Shown: positions 21,639 through 29,200 of the stretch, one piece after another
Numbering within the stretch: position 1 is the first letter of the stretch
Layout of the letters: every line of letters begins with the position of its first letter
DNA from: a virus
Strand: one strand, 5' to 3'
DNA length: 29,200 nucleotides
Virus record (IMG/VR): IMGVR_UViG_3300007363_002055
Span: 1-29,200 of that record
Notes under the pieces: generated by a model
Told to the model about the DNA's origin: nothing
Database searches by the model: none
What the model saw: the letters and a program-made list of their open reading frames with translations, nothing else
Translations under genes and position numbers: made by a program

Positions 21639-21878
21639 ATGCCAAATTATACATTTACAGATACAAAGACAAATGAACAATTTTTAGAATTCATGTCTAT
21701 GTCTGAGAAAGACGAATATTTAAAAAACAATCCACATATTTTACAGACATTAATTACTCCAATTGGATTAGTTGATTCAGTTAGAATTGGAGTAAAAAAA
21801 CCAGATAATGGTTTCCGGGATGTTCTGAAAAAAATTAAGAAGGCTAATCCATTAGCAAAGGGAATTAATATTCATTAA
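21639..21878 (+). CDS. Small phage protein with a degenerate FmdB-like fold
   Basis: 79 residues, two bases after the previous stop. MPNYTFTDTKTNEQFLEFMS, SEKDEYLKNNPHI and GVKKPDNGFRDVLKKIKKANP follow the pattern of phage proteins derived from FmdB-type zinc ribbons. The cysteines that would bind zinc are replaced (TDTKTNE where CxxC is expected), so the metal site is lost. Homologues are common in T4-like phages upstream of phoH. Function unknown. Confidence 0.65.
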   Translation: MPNYTFTDTKTNEQFLEFMSMSEKDEYLKNNPHILQTLITPIGLVDSVRIGVKKPDNGFRDVLKKIKKANPLAKGINIH

Positions 21879-21904
21879 TCATACAAGACGAAAGGATATG
21901 TTGT

Positions 21905-22636
21905 ATGGCATTATCTGCTACTAAAAAAATCAGAAAAAGATCAAGAGTAGATTTAGAAGAACAGGAACAATTTAAGTTAAAGACTAAGGAAATAAATCCA
22001 TTAACGTTATCTCAGGAAGATGCATTTGATTATTATGATGATGGAAATCATCTAGTTTTTCATGGTATAGCTGGAACAGGTAAAACTTTTATATCACTAT
22101 ATTTGGCACTCAATGATATATTAGATGATAAAAGTAAGTATGATAAAATTCTGATTGTTAGATCAGTAGTGCAGTCGAGAGACATTGGATTTCTCCCTGG
22201 AAATGTCAAAGACAAAATTTCCATTTATGAAATGCCATATGAAAATATTTGTAATGAACTATTCACAATGAAAAATTCATATGCATATCTAAAAAATAAA
22301 AACAAATTGGAATTCCAATCTACATCATTTATTCGTGGGTTGACGTTTGATAATACCATTCTCATTATTGATGAAATGCAAAATATGACATCAATGGAAT
22401 TACATTCAATTCTCACTAGGATTGGTAAAAATAGTAAATTCATTATGTGTGGTGATTATCGTCAGAATGATTTATTGGATAAAAAACATGGACAATCATC
22501 AGGATTAAAGGAAATTTTAAAAGTATTAGAAATAGTTAAATCTGTTAAGATAGTTGATTTTGGTATTGATGATATTGTCAGATCAGGATTTGTGAAAGAA
22601 TATATTATAGCAAGAGATAGACTTGGATTATCATAA
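21905..22636 (+). CDS. phoH: PhoH-like ATPase
   Basis: 243 residues. The P-loop is GIAGTGKT (54-61) and Walker B is TILIIDEMQN (151-160). VRSVVQSRDIGFLPG and MCGDYRQNDL are further PhoH blocks. The family is very common in marine phages. PhoH proteins are predicted RNA-linked ATPases or helicase-like enzymes; in E. coli phoH responds to phosphate, but its role in phages is unresolved. A basic N-terminus (KKIRKRSR) may bind nucleic acid. The gene overlaps the nuclease start by 14 nt. Confidence 0.92.
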   Translation: MALSATKKIRKRSRVDLEEQEQFKLKTKEINPLTLSQEDAFDYYDDGNHLVFHGIAGTGKTFISLYLALNDILDDKSKYDKILIVRSVVQSRDIGFLPGNVKDKISIYEMPYENICNELFTMKNSYAYLKNKNKLEFQSTSFIRGLTFDNTILIIDEMQNMTSMELHSILTRIGKNSKFIMCGDYRQNDLLDKKHGQSSGLKEILKVLEIVKSVKIVDFGIDDIVRSGFVKEYIIARDRLGLS

Positions 22637-23330
22637 TAGAAAAAAATTCAATTTCATAAGTGATTTTGATCAATCTAAATTAGATGTAGTAAGCTCTATT
22701 GATACTGATGTTGGTAGAGTTTACTCAAATCCAATCACCGGGGAAAAATATCCATCTGTAACTACAGTTATGTCATTTCTTGCAAGACCAGGAATTGAGA
22801 AGTGGAAGAAATCTATAGGGGAAGAAGAATCATCAAAGGTCATGTATCGAGCCTCTATTAGAGGAACAGCTATTCATGATGCGTGTGAAAGATATATTCT
22901 AGGTGAAGAAAACTACATTGATAATAAGGATTATATTCTCCATCAAAACTTTCAGGACATAAAGAAAGTCCTTGACAATAAGGTGGATAATGTATATGCT
23001 CTAGAAAGATCGTTATACAGCAACTTTCTGGGATTAGCCGGAAAAACTGATTGTATAGCTGAATATGATAGGAAACGTTCTATCATAGATTTTAAGACAT
23101 CCCGTAAGATTAAGCAGAAAAAATATATTACGGGATATCTTATGCAGGCCACAGCATATAGTATTATGTTTGAGGAATTGACAGGTATCGGAATCCCACA
23201 AATTGTCATTATAATAAGTGTGGATAACGAGGGACCATCAGTTTTTATTGAAAAACGTGATAATTATGTTGATGAATTATTGTCTACAATTAAAAAATAT
23301 AAAAAAGCACATGGAGATATTAGTGAGTAA
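22623..23330 (+). CDS. PD-(D/E)XK (RecB/Cas4-like) exonuclease
   Basis: 235 residues from a TTG start at 22623; no ATG lies near the expected N-terminus. The nuclease core is complete: His85 (RGTAIHDACERYI), Asp143 (LAGKTDCIAEY), Asp156-Phe-Lys158 (SIIDFKTSRK) and Gln175-x3-Tyr179 (LMQATAYS). This matches phage exonucleases related to Cas4, AddB and mitochondrial MGME1. It probably acts in recombination or in breakdown and processing of DNA ends. KYPSVTTVMSFL near the N-terminus is typical of the family. It is embedded between phoH and the gp33-gp59-gp32 set. Confidence 0.87.
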   Translation: MDYHNRKKFNFISDFDQSKLDVVSSIDTDVGRVYSNPITGEKYPSVTTVMSFLARPGIEKWKKSIGEEESSKVMYRASIRGTAIHDACERYILGEENYIDNKDYILHQNFQDIKKVLDNKVDNVYALERSLYSNFLGLAGKTDCIAEYDRKRSIIDFKTSRKIKQKKYITGYLMQATAYSIMFEELTGIGIPQIVIIISVDNEGPSVFIEKRDNYVDELLSTIKKYKKAHGDISE

Positions 23331-23529
23331 TAATATTACAGCAAATTCACATCTAATTAATATTAGAGAAATTTCAACGAATAATTCAATTTTATTGATT
23401 GATGCCGTTGAACATTATGTAGAATATAATGGGCTTGATCCATATTTTGTAGCTGATATAGTTCATTCAGATAGAGAATTTTTATCAGAAATTCAAAAGG
23501 AAGCAAAATCACTTAATCTATTAAAGTAA
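23323..23529 (+). CDS. 33: Late-transcription co-activator, T4 gp33-like
   Basis: 68 residues from GTG 23323, which has GGAG six bases upstream; a longer frame from 23218 lies mostly inside the nuclease gene. The core NNSILLIDAVEHYVEYNGLDPYFVA and the ending FLSEIQKEAKSLNLLK match gp33-type proteins of T4-like phages. These bind the host RNA polymerase flap and link it to the sliding clamp for late transcription. Position directly before gp59 and gp32 is conserved in the group. The sequence is short, so context carries part of the weight. Confidence 0.78.
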   Translation: MSNNITANSHLINIREISTNNSILLIDAVEHYVEYNGLDPYFVADIVHSDREFLSEIQKEAKSLNLLK

Positions 23530-23534
23530 TATGC

Positions 23535-24110
23535 ATGACTGATTATGATGCATATTGTTTATTTTCAAGTATGAAAATGCATTTTAATAATAAAGATTAT
23601 GATTATTTTAAATATAATGGAAAAATAAAAAATACTCATATTCTATATAAAAACAATCCTAACAAATTACTTTTCAGTAGATTGTCCAAGAAACCCGATC
23701 CCAAAAATTTGATATTGTCTAATCTATTAGTTAATAAAAAAATATGGGTTACTGATTGTTTATCCAATGAAGGTGAGACAATCAGAAAAAATTGGGATAA
23801 GATCAACCAATCATTAACATATAATTATAAGAAAGATTTATTGAATCTTAATGATAATTTCAATGACAATTTTATAATTGATAATGATAATCAATATCCA
23901 TTGATAGTCAATCTTTTAAATCATAAAAAGATCACATTGGAGACATTTATTATATTAGATAAGCTAGTAAATTTTCTTCCAAAGATCAATAAAGTAATAA
24001 AAGATACTATCATTTGGCCGGAACTTTATTTCAAGATTCTCAAGTATTCTCCGTTTATTCAGGTGGATAGGGAGATATATAGAAAGGTAACTGTAGATAC
24101 TTTCAGTTAG
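23535..24110 (+). CDS. 59: Helicase loader (T4 gp59-like)
   Basis: 191 residues. gp59 loads the gp41 helicase onto gp32-coated forks. Matching blocks with T4 gp59 are the N-terminal CLFSSMKMHFNNKDYDYFKYNG, the central LLFSRLSKK, LILSNLLVNKKIWVTD, and the C-terminal half with LLNHKKITLETFIILDKLVNF, then IIWPELYFKILKY. T4 gp59 is 217 residues, so this is slightly shorter. An Asn/Asp-rich insert lies at about 102-120. No strong ribosome binding site is visible, so it may rely on coupling to gp33, which ends five bases upstream. Confidence 0.9.
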   Translation: MTDYDAYCLFSSMKMHFNNKDYDYFKYNGKIKNTHILYKNNPNKLLFSRLSKKPDPKNLILSNLLVNKKIWVTDCLSNEGETIRKNWDKINQSLTYNYKKDLLNLNDNFNDNFIIDNDNQYPLIVNLLNHKKITLETFIILDKLVNFLPKINKVIKDTIIWPELYFKILKYSPFIQVDREIYRKVTVDTFS

Positions 24111-24136
24111 ACTAAACAGACTATACAACATATAAT
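24108..24136 (+). promoter_or_regulatory. Candidate promoter for gene 32
   Basis: TAGACT (24108-24113), 17 nt and TATAAT (24131-24136) give 4/6 and 6/6 matches to the sigma70 consensus, in the 59-nt gap before gene 32. The -35 overlaps the gp59 stop. A second TATAAT occurs at 24150. AT-rich context makes the call moderate. Confidence 0.45.
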
Positions 24137-24169
24137 AACATACAATAGATATAATAAGGATATAAAAAT

Positions 24170-25078
24170 ATGGTAGATTTCGCTACACTAAAAAACAATA
24201 GATCAAAATCTATTGAGAGTTTAACAGAAGAGTTAAACAAAATCAACACAAAATATCAAAATGATGACGACAAATACTGGCAACCAACTGTTGACAAAGC
24301 AGGTAATGGTCAAGCTATTATTCGTTTTCTTCCACCACCAGGGGATGAAAAGGCTCCATTCATTAGATATTGGGAACATGGGTTCAAAGGTCCTGGTGGC
24401 TGGTATATTGAGAAATCATTAACTACTCTTGGTGAAAATGATCCATGTGCAGAACATAATAATACATTATGGGAATCTGGTAGAGAATCTGATAAGAAAA
24501 TTGCGCGTGATCAGAAACGTAAACTATATTATGTCAGTAACATTTATGTGGTTAGTGATCCTGCAAATCCAGAAAATGATGGTAAAGTATTCCTATTCAA
24601 ATATGGCAAAAAAATCTTTGACAAAATCAATGATCTAATGAATCCAGCATTTGAAGGTGATGAAAAAATCAATCCTTTCGATCTATGGGATGGTTGTAAT
24701 TTCAGATTACGTATTCGGAAAGTTGAAGGATACCGTAATTATGAGAAATCAGACTTCGCAGGTCAGACTCCATTACTAGAAGATGATGATGAAATGAAAG
24801 TTGTTTGGGAATCGGAAAATCCTCTACAGCCAATCATTGCACCAGATAAGTTCAAAACTTATGATGCATTAAAGGCCAGACTTGATAAAGTATTAAAAAT
24901 CAATACTGCAACAAAATCTGATACCTCTGATTCAAAACCAGATAGTTCATCTAAGTTTAAATCTACTAAAGCATCAAGTCCTCCATGGGAATCTAGTAAT
25001 CCAGAGGATGATGAAGATGATAGTGAAGACACTACTAATTTCTTCAAAAAACTCCGTGATGGGGATGATGAGGATTAA
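24170..25078 (+). CDS. 32: Single-stranded DNA-binding protein (T4 gp32-like)
   Basis: 302 residues, close to T4 gp32 (301). The order is a basic N-terminus for cooperativity (LKNNRSKS), an OB core with AGNGQAIIRFLPP, APFIRYWEHGFK and DGKVFLFKYGKKIFDKIN, then a Ser/Lys linker, then a strongly acidic tail (EDDEDDSEDTTNFFKKLRDG) that recruits partner proteins. T4 zinc ligands His64, Cys77, Cys87 and Cys90 correspond to His70, Ser83, Cys93 and His96, so one ligand is lost and one changed; cyanophage gp32s also lack the full site, as far as I recall. The start follows AAGGA. Confidence 0.95.
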   Translation: MVDFATLKNNRSKSIESLTEELNKINTKYQNDDDKYWQPTVDKAGNGQAIIRFLPPPGDEKAPFIRYWEHGFKGPGGWYIEKSLTTLGENDPCAEHNNTLWESGRESDKKIARDQKRKLYYVSNIYVVSDPANPENDGKVFLFKYGKKIFDKINDLMNPAFEGDEKINPFDLWDGCNFRLRIRKVEGYRNYEKSDFAGQTPLLEDDDEMKVVWESENPLQPIIAPDKFKTYDALKARLDKVLKINTATKSDTSDSKPDSSSKFKSTKASSPPWESSNPEDDEDDSEDTTNFFKKLRDGDDED

Positions 25079-25086
25079 TACTGAAA

Positions 25087-25734
25087 ATGTATGTAGTAGG
25101 ATCATTTAATAATGAATCTTTTGAAGAACTTGCTGATGTTACCGATTCTACTAAAATAGAATATGGTAACATCCATGGATACAAAGTATATTTAAAAAAG
25201 AATAACTGGCGAAGTTCTGATATGGGTTTCGCCAGAATTCATTATGTAAAAGAAGTGTTTGAATTATTTCCAGAAACCGAATGGCTATTTTTAGTTGATT
25301 GTGATGCAATCATAACTAATTATACGATTAAAATAGAAGATATGGTTGACAACAACTATCATCTGATCTATACTGTATATCATAATGGCTTTAATGTTGG
25401 TAATGGATTATTTAGAAATAGTCCAGAGGGTAGAGATTATATTGACTACATTCTTTCATTAGAAGGAAAATATTTACCTCATCCCTGGAAAGAACAACAA
25501 GCTATCATTGATACTTATGAAAAATACAAGAGCATCATTAAAGTTGTTCCTGCTAGATTTATGAATAGTCTTCAACGTCAAGTCTATGATAGGAATCAGC
25601 TTCCAACTGAAATTGATCTATTAGGACATAATATGATATGGCAACCGGGAGATTGGGCTTTACATTGGCCTGGGGCTGATCATAAGGGACGAATTGAACA
25701 AGCTAAGGTTATGTTAAATAATATTGTGAGGTAA
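25087..25734 (+). CDS. GT34-type (GMA12/MNN10-like) glycosyltransferase
   Basis: 215 residues. A DxD motif (Asp71-Cys-Asp73) in TEWLFLVDCDAIITN would bind Mn and the nucleotide sugar. FNVGNGLFRNS, HPWKEQQAI and the C-terminal WALHWPGADHK follow the pattern of GT34 galactosyl/mannosyl-transferase-like proteins. It starts a run of sugar genes right after gene 32. The acceptor is unknown and could be a phage or host glycan. The upstream gap is eight bases, with a poor ribosome binding site. Confidence 0.82.
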   Translation: MYVVGSFNNESFEELADVTDSTKIEYGNIHGYKVYLKKNNWRSSDMGFARIHYVKEVFELFPETEWLFLVDCDAIITNYTIKIEDMVDNNYHLIYTVYHNGFNVGNGLFRNSPEGRDYIDYILSLEGKYLPHPWKEQQAIIDTYEKYKSIIKVVPARFMNSLQRQVYDRNQLPTEIDLLGHNMIWQPGDWALHWPGADHKGRIEQAKVMLNNIVR

Positions 25735-25737
25735 GTT

Positions 25738-27060
25738 GTGCAAAAAATACTTGATTCGGTATCTGATTATATTTTCGATAAAGAAAATAATAAAGTATGG
25801 AAAGAAGGTGATCAGATCAATTATTCTGGTCCTTTTTTTAATGAAAAAGAATATGTTGCAGGAGTGAAATCATTACTTGATGGTTGGTTAGGTTTAGGAA
25901 AAGCAGGTTCTCATTTTGAATCTATGTTTCCTAAACAACTAGGTAAGAAATTTGGTATTCTAACAAATAGCGGATCATCTGCTAATTTGTTAATGTATTC
26001 TGCATTGAAAAGTAGACGGTTATATAATCTACCAGAGGGAACTAAAATCCTGACTCCCGTGGCAGGATTTCCAACTACAATTAATCCAATTATTCAATTA
26101 GGGTTTGAACCAGTATTTGTGGATATTGAATTAAATACTCTTAATCTGGATTTAGATGCATGTGAAAAGATAATTCAACATGACCATGATATTAAAGTTA
26201 TATCATTTGCTCATGTATTAGGTAATCCACCTAATATGGAAAGAGTAATGTATCTTATTGATAAGTATAAATTAATACTATTAGAAGATTGTTGTGATGC
26301 ATTAGGGTCAACCTATAATGGAAAACTATTAGGTAGTTTTGGTCAAATGGCTACTTGTAGTTTCTATCCGGCCCATCATATTACTATGGGTGAAGGTGGG
26401 TTTGTAGCTACAAATTCTACTGATGAACATACTGTATTAAAATCATTTCGTGATTGGGGTAGAGGATGTTATTGTCAGGGATCGGCAGCAAATAATTTAA
26501 AATGTGGAACTTGTGGGAAGAGATTTTCAAATTGGATGCCAGAAATGCCCAATGAGATTTTTGACCACAAATATATCTATGATGAAATTGGATATAATCT
26601 AAAACCGATTGAATTACAGGCTGCTATTGGTCTAGAACAATTGAAAAAATTAAGTCAAATAATTAGACTTAGAAGAATGAATTTTTTCGGAATGTATAGT
26701 ATGTATTTTCTCTATGAAAAGTATTTTATTCTTCCCGAGTCTACTGATTATTCTCTTCCATCCTGGTTTGCATTTCCATTAACTATTAGACCAACTGCTC
26801 CATTTACTAGAGAAGAAATAGTAAATCATATGGAAAATAATGGAATTCAAACAAGACCTTATTTTGGTGGCAATATTCTGTTACAGCCTGGATATGTAGA
26901 TGTAGCGAAGAAATGTTCTAATAATCCATTAACAGATTTTCCAAATGCCACATATGCGACTAGGAATACATTTTTTCATGGGGTATCTCCTAACCTAACT
27001 GCGGAACAGATGGAATATATTAAGAAAACATTGGATAAGTTTATGGAGAAATATTCATGA
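25738..27060 (+). CDS. rfbH: CDP-4-keto-6-deoxyglucose 3-dehydrase (E1, DdhC/RfbH-type)
   Basis: 440 residues from GTG 25738 after AGGTAAG. Fold type I PMP-dependent enzyme of the DegT/DnrJ/EryC1/StrS group. The motif CSFYPAHHITMGEGG (207-221) has His (214) at the position where aminotransferases have the PLP lysine, the mark of sugar 3-dehydrases (E1, ColD). A [2Fe-2S] set is present: Cys186, Cys244, Cys246 and Cys256 (C-x57-C-x-C-x9-C, against C-x57-C-x-C-x7-C in E1). ColD lacks this cluster, which favours E1. Further blocks are TNSGSSANLLMYSAL and GYNLKPIELQAAIG. E1 removes the C3 hydroxyl on the route to 3,6-dideoxyhexoses and needs an E3 reductase, not seen in the window. The following genes fit a branched-sugar pathway. 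Confidence 0.88.
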   Translation: MQKILDSVSDYIFDKENNKVWKEGDQINYSGPFFNEKEYVAGVKSLLDGWLGLGKAGSHFESMFPKQLGKKFGILTNSGSSANLLMYSALKSRRLYNLPEGTKILTPVAGFPTTINPIIQLGFEPVFVDIELNTLNLDLDACEKIIQHDHDIKVISFAHVLGNPPNMERVMYLIDKYKLILLEDCCDALGSTYNGKLLGSFGQMATCSFYPAHHITMGEGGFVATNSTDEHTVLKSFRDWGRGCYCQGSAANNLKCGTCGKRFSNWMPEMPNEIFDHKYIYDEIGYNLKPIELQAAIGLEQLKKLSQIIRLRRMNFFGMYSMYFLYEKYFILPESTDYSLPSWFAFPLTIRPTAPFTREEIVNHMENNGIQTRPYFGGNILLQPGYVDVAKKCSNNPLTDFPNATYATRNTFFHGVSPNLTAEQMEYIKKTLDKFMEKYS

Positions 27061-28115
27061 GAGTATGTGACTATATTGCCAATCAATTAAATAATATTGG
27101 CATAGAGCGAATCTATGGATTAATGGGCGGTGGCGCATCAGGATTAAATGATGGATTTATCAAACATCCTGGATTAGATTATATTTGTTTTCATAATGAG
27201 CAAGGGGCAGGACATGCAGCAATCGGGGAGTCAAAGACTAGAAATTTTCTGTCTGTGGTTAATCCTACTACTGGCTGTGGGGGAACTAATTGCATTACCT
27301 CTGTTCTAGATGCATGGCAAGATAGTGTCCCAGTATTATTCATTTCTGGTAACGTGAGACAAGATCAAACATCCTATATGTATAATAAAAACATGAAGGA
27401 TAAAGATCATCTTTTCATCAGGAAACATGGTATTCAGGAAAATAATATTATTCCAATTATTGAGAGTATTACGAAATATTCTAAATTTATAGACAATGCC
27501 GATTTAATTAGAGGCGTATTACAGAATGCAGTAAATGAGGCATTATCTGATAGAAAAGGTCCAGTTTGGTTAGACATTCCTGCTGATGTTCAGACTGCGG
27601 AAATTCCAGATGATACTAAGGATATTGAAATTCGACTAACATTTTCTGGTAATGAAAGTATTGAATCTGATTTCGTAGATAGATTTCTATCATATAAACA
27701 GTATAGTAGACCATTATTTTTAGTTGGTAATGGTATTAGACAAAGTGGTAATGTAGATAGATTCCTGCAATTAGCTAAACAATATGATATTCCCTATGTG
27801 TCTACTTATGGAGCAAGAGACTTCTCAGATTTTTATTATAAATTAAATCTTGGATGTATTGGCGTCAAGGGATCGCGATTAGGGAATATGGCAATGCAAA
27901 ATTGTGATCTTCTAATGATCCTAGGAACCTCCCTAAATGTATCTCATGTGGGGTATGATGCAAGTAAATTCTCACCAAATTCATTTAAAATTTTAATTAC
28001 TAATGATAAAAGTGAAATGTATAAGAATATCATTCCATTAAATTACATTAGATATATGGATTTGACTGAATTTTTCTGGCAAATTAAGAAATTTGGAGAT
28101 GATAATAATGCATAA
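27057..28115 (+). CDS. Thiamine-diphosphate enzyme, N-terminal and central domains
   Basis: 352 residues with the PYR domain and the central domain of an acetolactate synthase-like enzyme. The catalytic Glu48 lies in CFHNEQGAGHAAIG. VNPTTGCGGTNCITSVLDAW and the GPVWLDIPADVQ block follow. The central domain has RPLFLVGNGIRQSG and DLLMILGTSLNVSH. The C-terminal ThDP-binding domain is missing here and is encoded by the next gene, eight bases overlapping. Beside an RfbH gene, the closest functional model is YerE, the ThDP enzyme that adds a two-carbon unit to C4 of CDP-3,6-dideoxy-4-ketoglucose in yersiniose synthesis. That role is inference. Confidence 0.85.
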   Translation: MRVCDYIANQLNNIGIERIYGLMGGGASGLNDGFIKHPGLDYICFHNEQGAGHAAIGESKTRNFLSVVNPTTGCGGTNCITSVLDAWQDSVPVLFISGNVRQDQTSYMYNKNMKDKDHLFIRKHGIQENNIIPIIESITKYSKFIDNADLIRGVLQNAVNEALSDRKGPVWLDIPADVQTAEIPDDTKDIEIRLTFSGNESIESDFVDRFLSYKQYSRPLFLVGNGIRQSGNVDRFLQLAKQYDIPYVSTYGARDFSDFYYKLNLGCIGVKGSRLGNMAMQNCDLLMILGTSLNVSHVGYDASKFSPNSFKILITNDKSEMYKNIIPLNYIRYMDLTEFFWQIKKFGDDNNA

Positions 28116-28920
28116 AAATGAAGTATTGTGGTTTGGTCTAATTAATGATTGGCGAGATGAATTTTTTGAGCATGATGAAATATCTGACCAAAATTCAATT
28201 TATACTAGGATGGATATGATTTCAGATGTAGCCAGATCAAGTGATACTATATTTGTAATTGATGCAGGATCACCATCATATACATTTCCTGCAAGGTATT
28301 CTTTTAAACTTAATCAAAGATTAATTTCTAGTCCTAGTCAGGCTGACATGGGTTGGGCTATTCCGGCTTCTGTTGGTGTAGCTCTATCGGAACCAGATAA
28401 AAATGTAATTGTAGTAGTTGGTGATGGTAGTTTTATGTCTAATATTCAGGAACTTGCAGTAATTAAACAACATAATCTTCCAATTAAAATTATAGTATTT
28501 AATAATAATGGATATCTATCAATTAAAAATACTCAGAATAATTTTTATAATAATAGAGTTCATGGTGTAGATGATAAGTCTGGATTATATTTCCCGGATT
28601 TAGAAAATATTGCAAAATCATTTGGCTTCAATTATGTAAAATTTGATATAATAACTAAATTAGTAAATATATTAGCATCTGATGTTGACCGTTTGGATAA
28701 ATGTATTAATGAGAATAATGAACCAACTATTATTGAAATGATGTGTCTGGAAAATGAGGAAATTATCCCCTCACAGAATTTTAAAATTGGTCTAGATGGC
28801 AAAAAAATTCAGGCAGGATTGGATGATATGTATCCATTCTTACCAGAGGAAACTATGGAATATTTTAATACTCTAAATCAAGATTATAAAATTCTAGATA
28901 TTAGTGAGAAATTTAGATGA
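28108..28920 (+). CDS. Thiamine-diphosphate enzyme, C-terminal ThDP-binding domain
   Basis: 270 residues from ATG 28108, which has GGAG at good distance and overlaps the previous stop (ATGCATAA). The ThDP/Mg motif is GDGS (105-108) followed by Asn132-134 in VFNNNGYLSI. SQADMGWAIPASVGVAL is the conserved preceding block. Together with the gene upstream it would make one complete enzyme of about 620 residues, close to single-chain acetolactate synthase-like enzymes. The overlap and clear ribosome binding site argue for a real split, not a sequencing error. The C-terminal 50 residues extend past the usual domain end. Confidence 0.85.
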   Translation: MHKNEVLWFGLINDWRDEFFEHDEISDQNSIYTRMDMISDVARSSDTIFVIDAGSPSYTFPARYSFKLNQRLISSPSQADMGWAIPASVGVALSEPDKNVIVVVGDGSFMSNIQELAVIKQHNLPIKIIVFNNNGYLSIKNTQNNFYNNRVHGVDDKSGLYFPDLENIAKSFGFNYVKFDIITKLVNILASDVDRLDKCINENNEPTIIEMMCLENEEIIPSQNFKIGLDGKKIQAGLDDMYPFLPEETMEYFNTLNQDYKILDISEKFR

Positions 28921-29200
28921 AAAATAGAACATATTATATTTTAGGATCAGATGGATTTATCGGTTCTGTATTAATGCGAGAATTACCAAAATATTGTGAT
29001 AGCGTTATTGGAGTAAATAGAAACACTATTAAAGATTTCACTGACTTAAATGAAATGCAAAAATATTTCAAATCCATGGATCAATATAACAGTTATGTCA
29101 TCAATTGTGCAGCATCCGGTGGCAAGGAAAAAGTTGGTGAGTATGACAAATATGAACTTTGGAATAATATAAAGATTAATGATAATATTATGTCACTTAG
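28917..29200 (+). CDS. NAD-dependent sugar-nucleotide epimerase/dehydratase (SDR), 3' end outside window
   Basis: The first 94 codons only; the frame is open at the window end. The start overlaps the previous stop as ATGA. YYILGSDGFIGSVLMREL carries the GxxGxxG-like Rossmann motif as GSDGFIGS, followed by VINCAASGGKEKVGEYDKYE, the strand with NCAA that contacts NAD. This is the N-terminus of an extended SDR enzyme. In the yersiniose pathway the step after YerE is a reduction by the SDR YerF, so this gene may fill that place. The catalytic YxxxK lies beyond the window, so the reaction cannot be judged. Confidence 0.8.
   Translation, partial: MKNRTYYILGSDGFIGSVLMRELPKYCDSVIGVNRNTIKDFTDLNEMQKYFKSMDQYNSYVINCAASGGKEKVGEYDKYELWNNIKINDNIMSL

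Noticed and set aside
23218-23322. N-terminal extension of the gp33-like protein
   Set aside because: This segment lies inside the nuclease gene in another frame, and a GTG with a well-placed GGAG starts the conserved gp33 region at 23323.
28081-28120. Frameshift error joining the two ThDP enzyme genes
   Set aside because: The second part has its own ATG, a GGAG at normal distance and an 8-nt overlap like other gene pairs in the window, so a real split is more likely.

Overview
The window is a piece of a T4-like (Straboviridae/Kyanoviridae-type) tailed phage genome, AT-rich and tightly packed, with many 1-26 nt gene overlaps. The evidence is a set of T4-type replication and transcription proteins in their usual company: gp33 late-transcription co-activator, gp59 helicase loader, gp32 single-strand binding protein and gp61 primase. 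Around them are PhoH, ThyX, NrdA/NrdB, SpeD, glutaredoxin and sugar-nucleotide genes typical of aquatic T4-like phages (cyanophage and pelagiphage-like). No photosynthesis gene is present, so the host cannot be named.

Layout. (1) 1-4883, plus strand: a 5'-truncated gene, a 265-nt regulatory gap, an RlmN-like radical-SAM RNA methyltransferase, a tRNA-Gly(UCC), small phage genes, two tandem SpeD-type proteins, an intrinsic terminator, a secreted RlpA-like protein, a SpoU-family RNA 2'-O-methyltransferase, glutaredoxin and a small beta-barrel protein. (2) 4888-15451, minus strand: nucleotide metabolism and replication. In transcription order this is gp61 primase, a small protein, ThyX, NrdA interrupted by a 152-residue mini-intein, NrdB, a free-standing homing endonuclease, an adenine-methyltransferase-like protein, ATP-dependent DNA ligase, dCMP deaminase, a GT4 glycosyltransferase, a 51-residue zinc-ribbon protein, a SegE-type GIY-YIG protein and a small protein. 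A consensus sigma70-type promoter (TTGACA-17-TATAAT) sits before the primase. (3) 15515-19591, minus strand: a late module with a VAKP-repeat protein, a virion structural protein, small conserved phage proteins, a 3-TM holin and an XhlA-like membrane protein. It is preceded by late-promoter-like boxes inside a hairpin. (4) 19656-20599, minus strand: a second deaminase and a zinc metallopeptidase-like protein, divergent from (5). (5) 20746-25078, plus strand: DUF6433-type protein, small proteins, PhoH, PD-(D/E)XK nuclease, gp33, gp59, gp32. (6) 25087-29200, plus strand: start of a surface-sugar cassette with a GT34 glycosyltransferase, a DdhC/RfbH-type 3-dehydrase, a thiamine-diphosphate enzyme split over two genes, and a sugar-nucleotide SDR cut by the window end.

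Most notable: the RfbH plus split ThDP enzyme plus SDR set, which resembles branched 3,6-dideoxyhexose (yersiniose-like) synthesis; the tandem SpeD paralogues with changed residues beside the cleavage serine; an nrdA mini-intein placed exactly before the catalytic cysteine with a free homing endonuclease next door; two hairpins that overlap ribosome binding sites; and a Gly tRNA with an oversized variable region.
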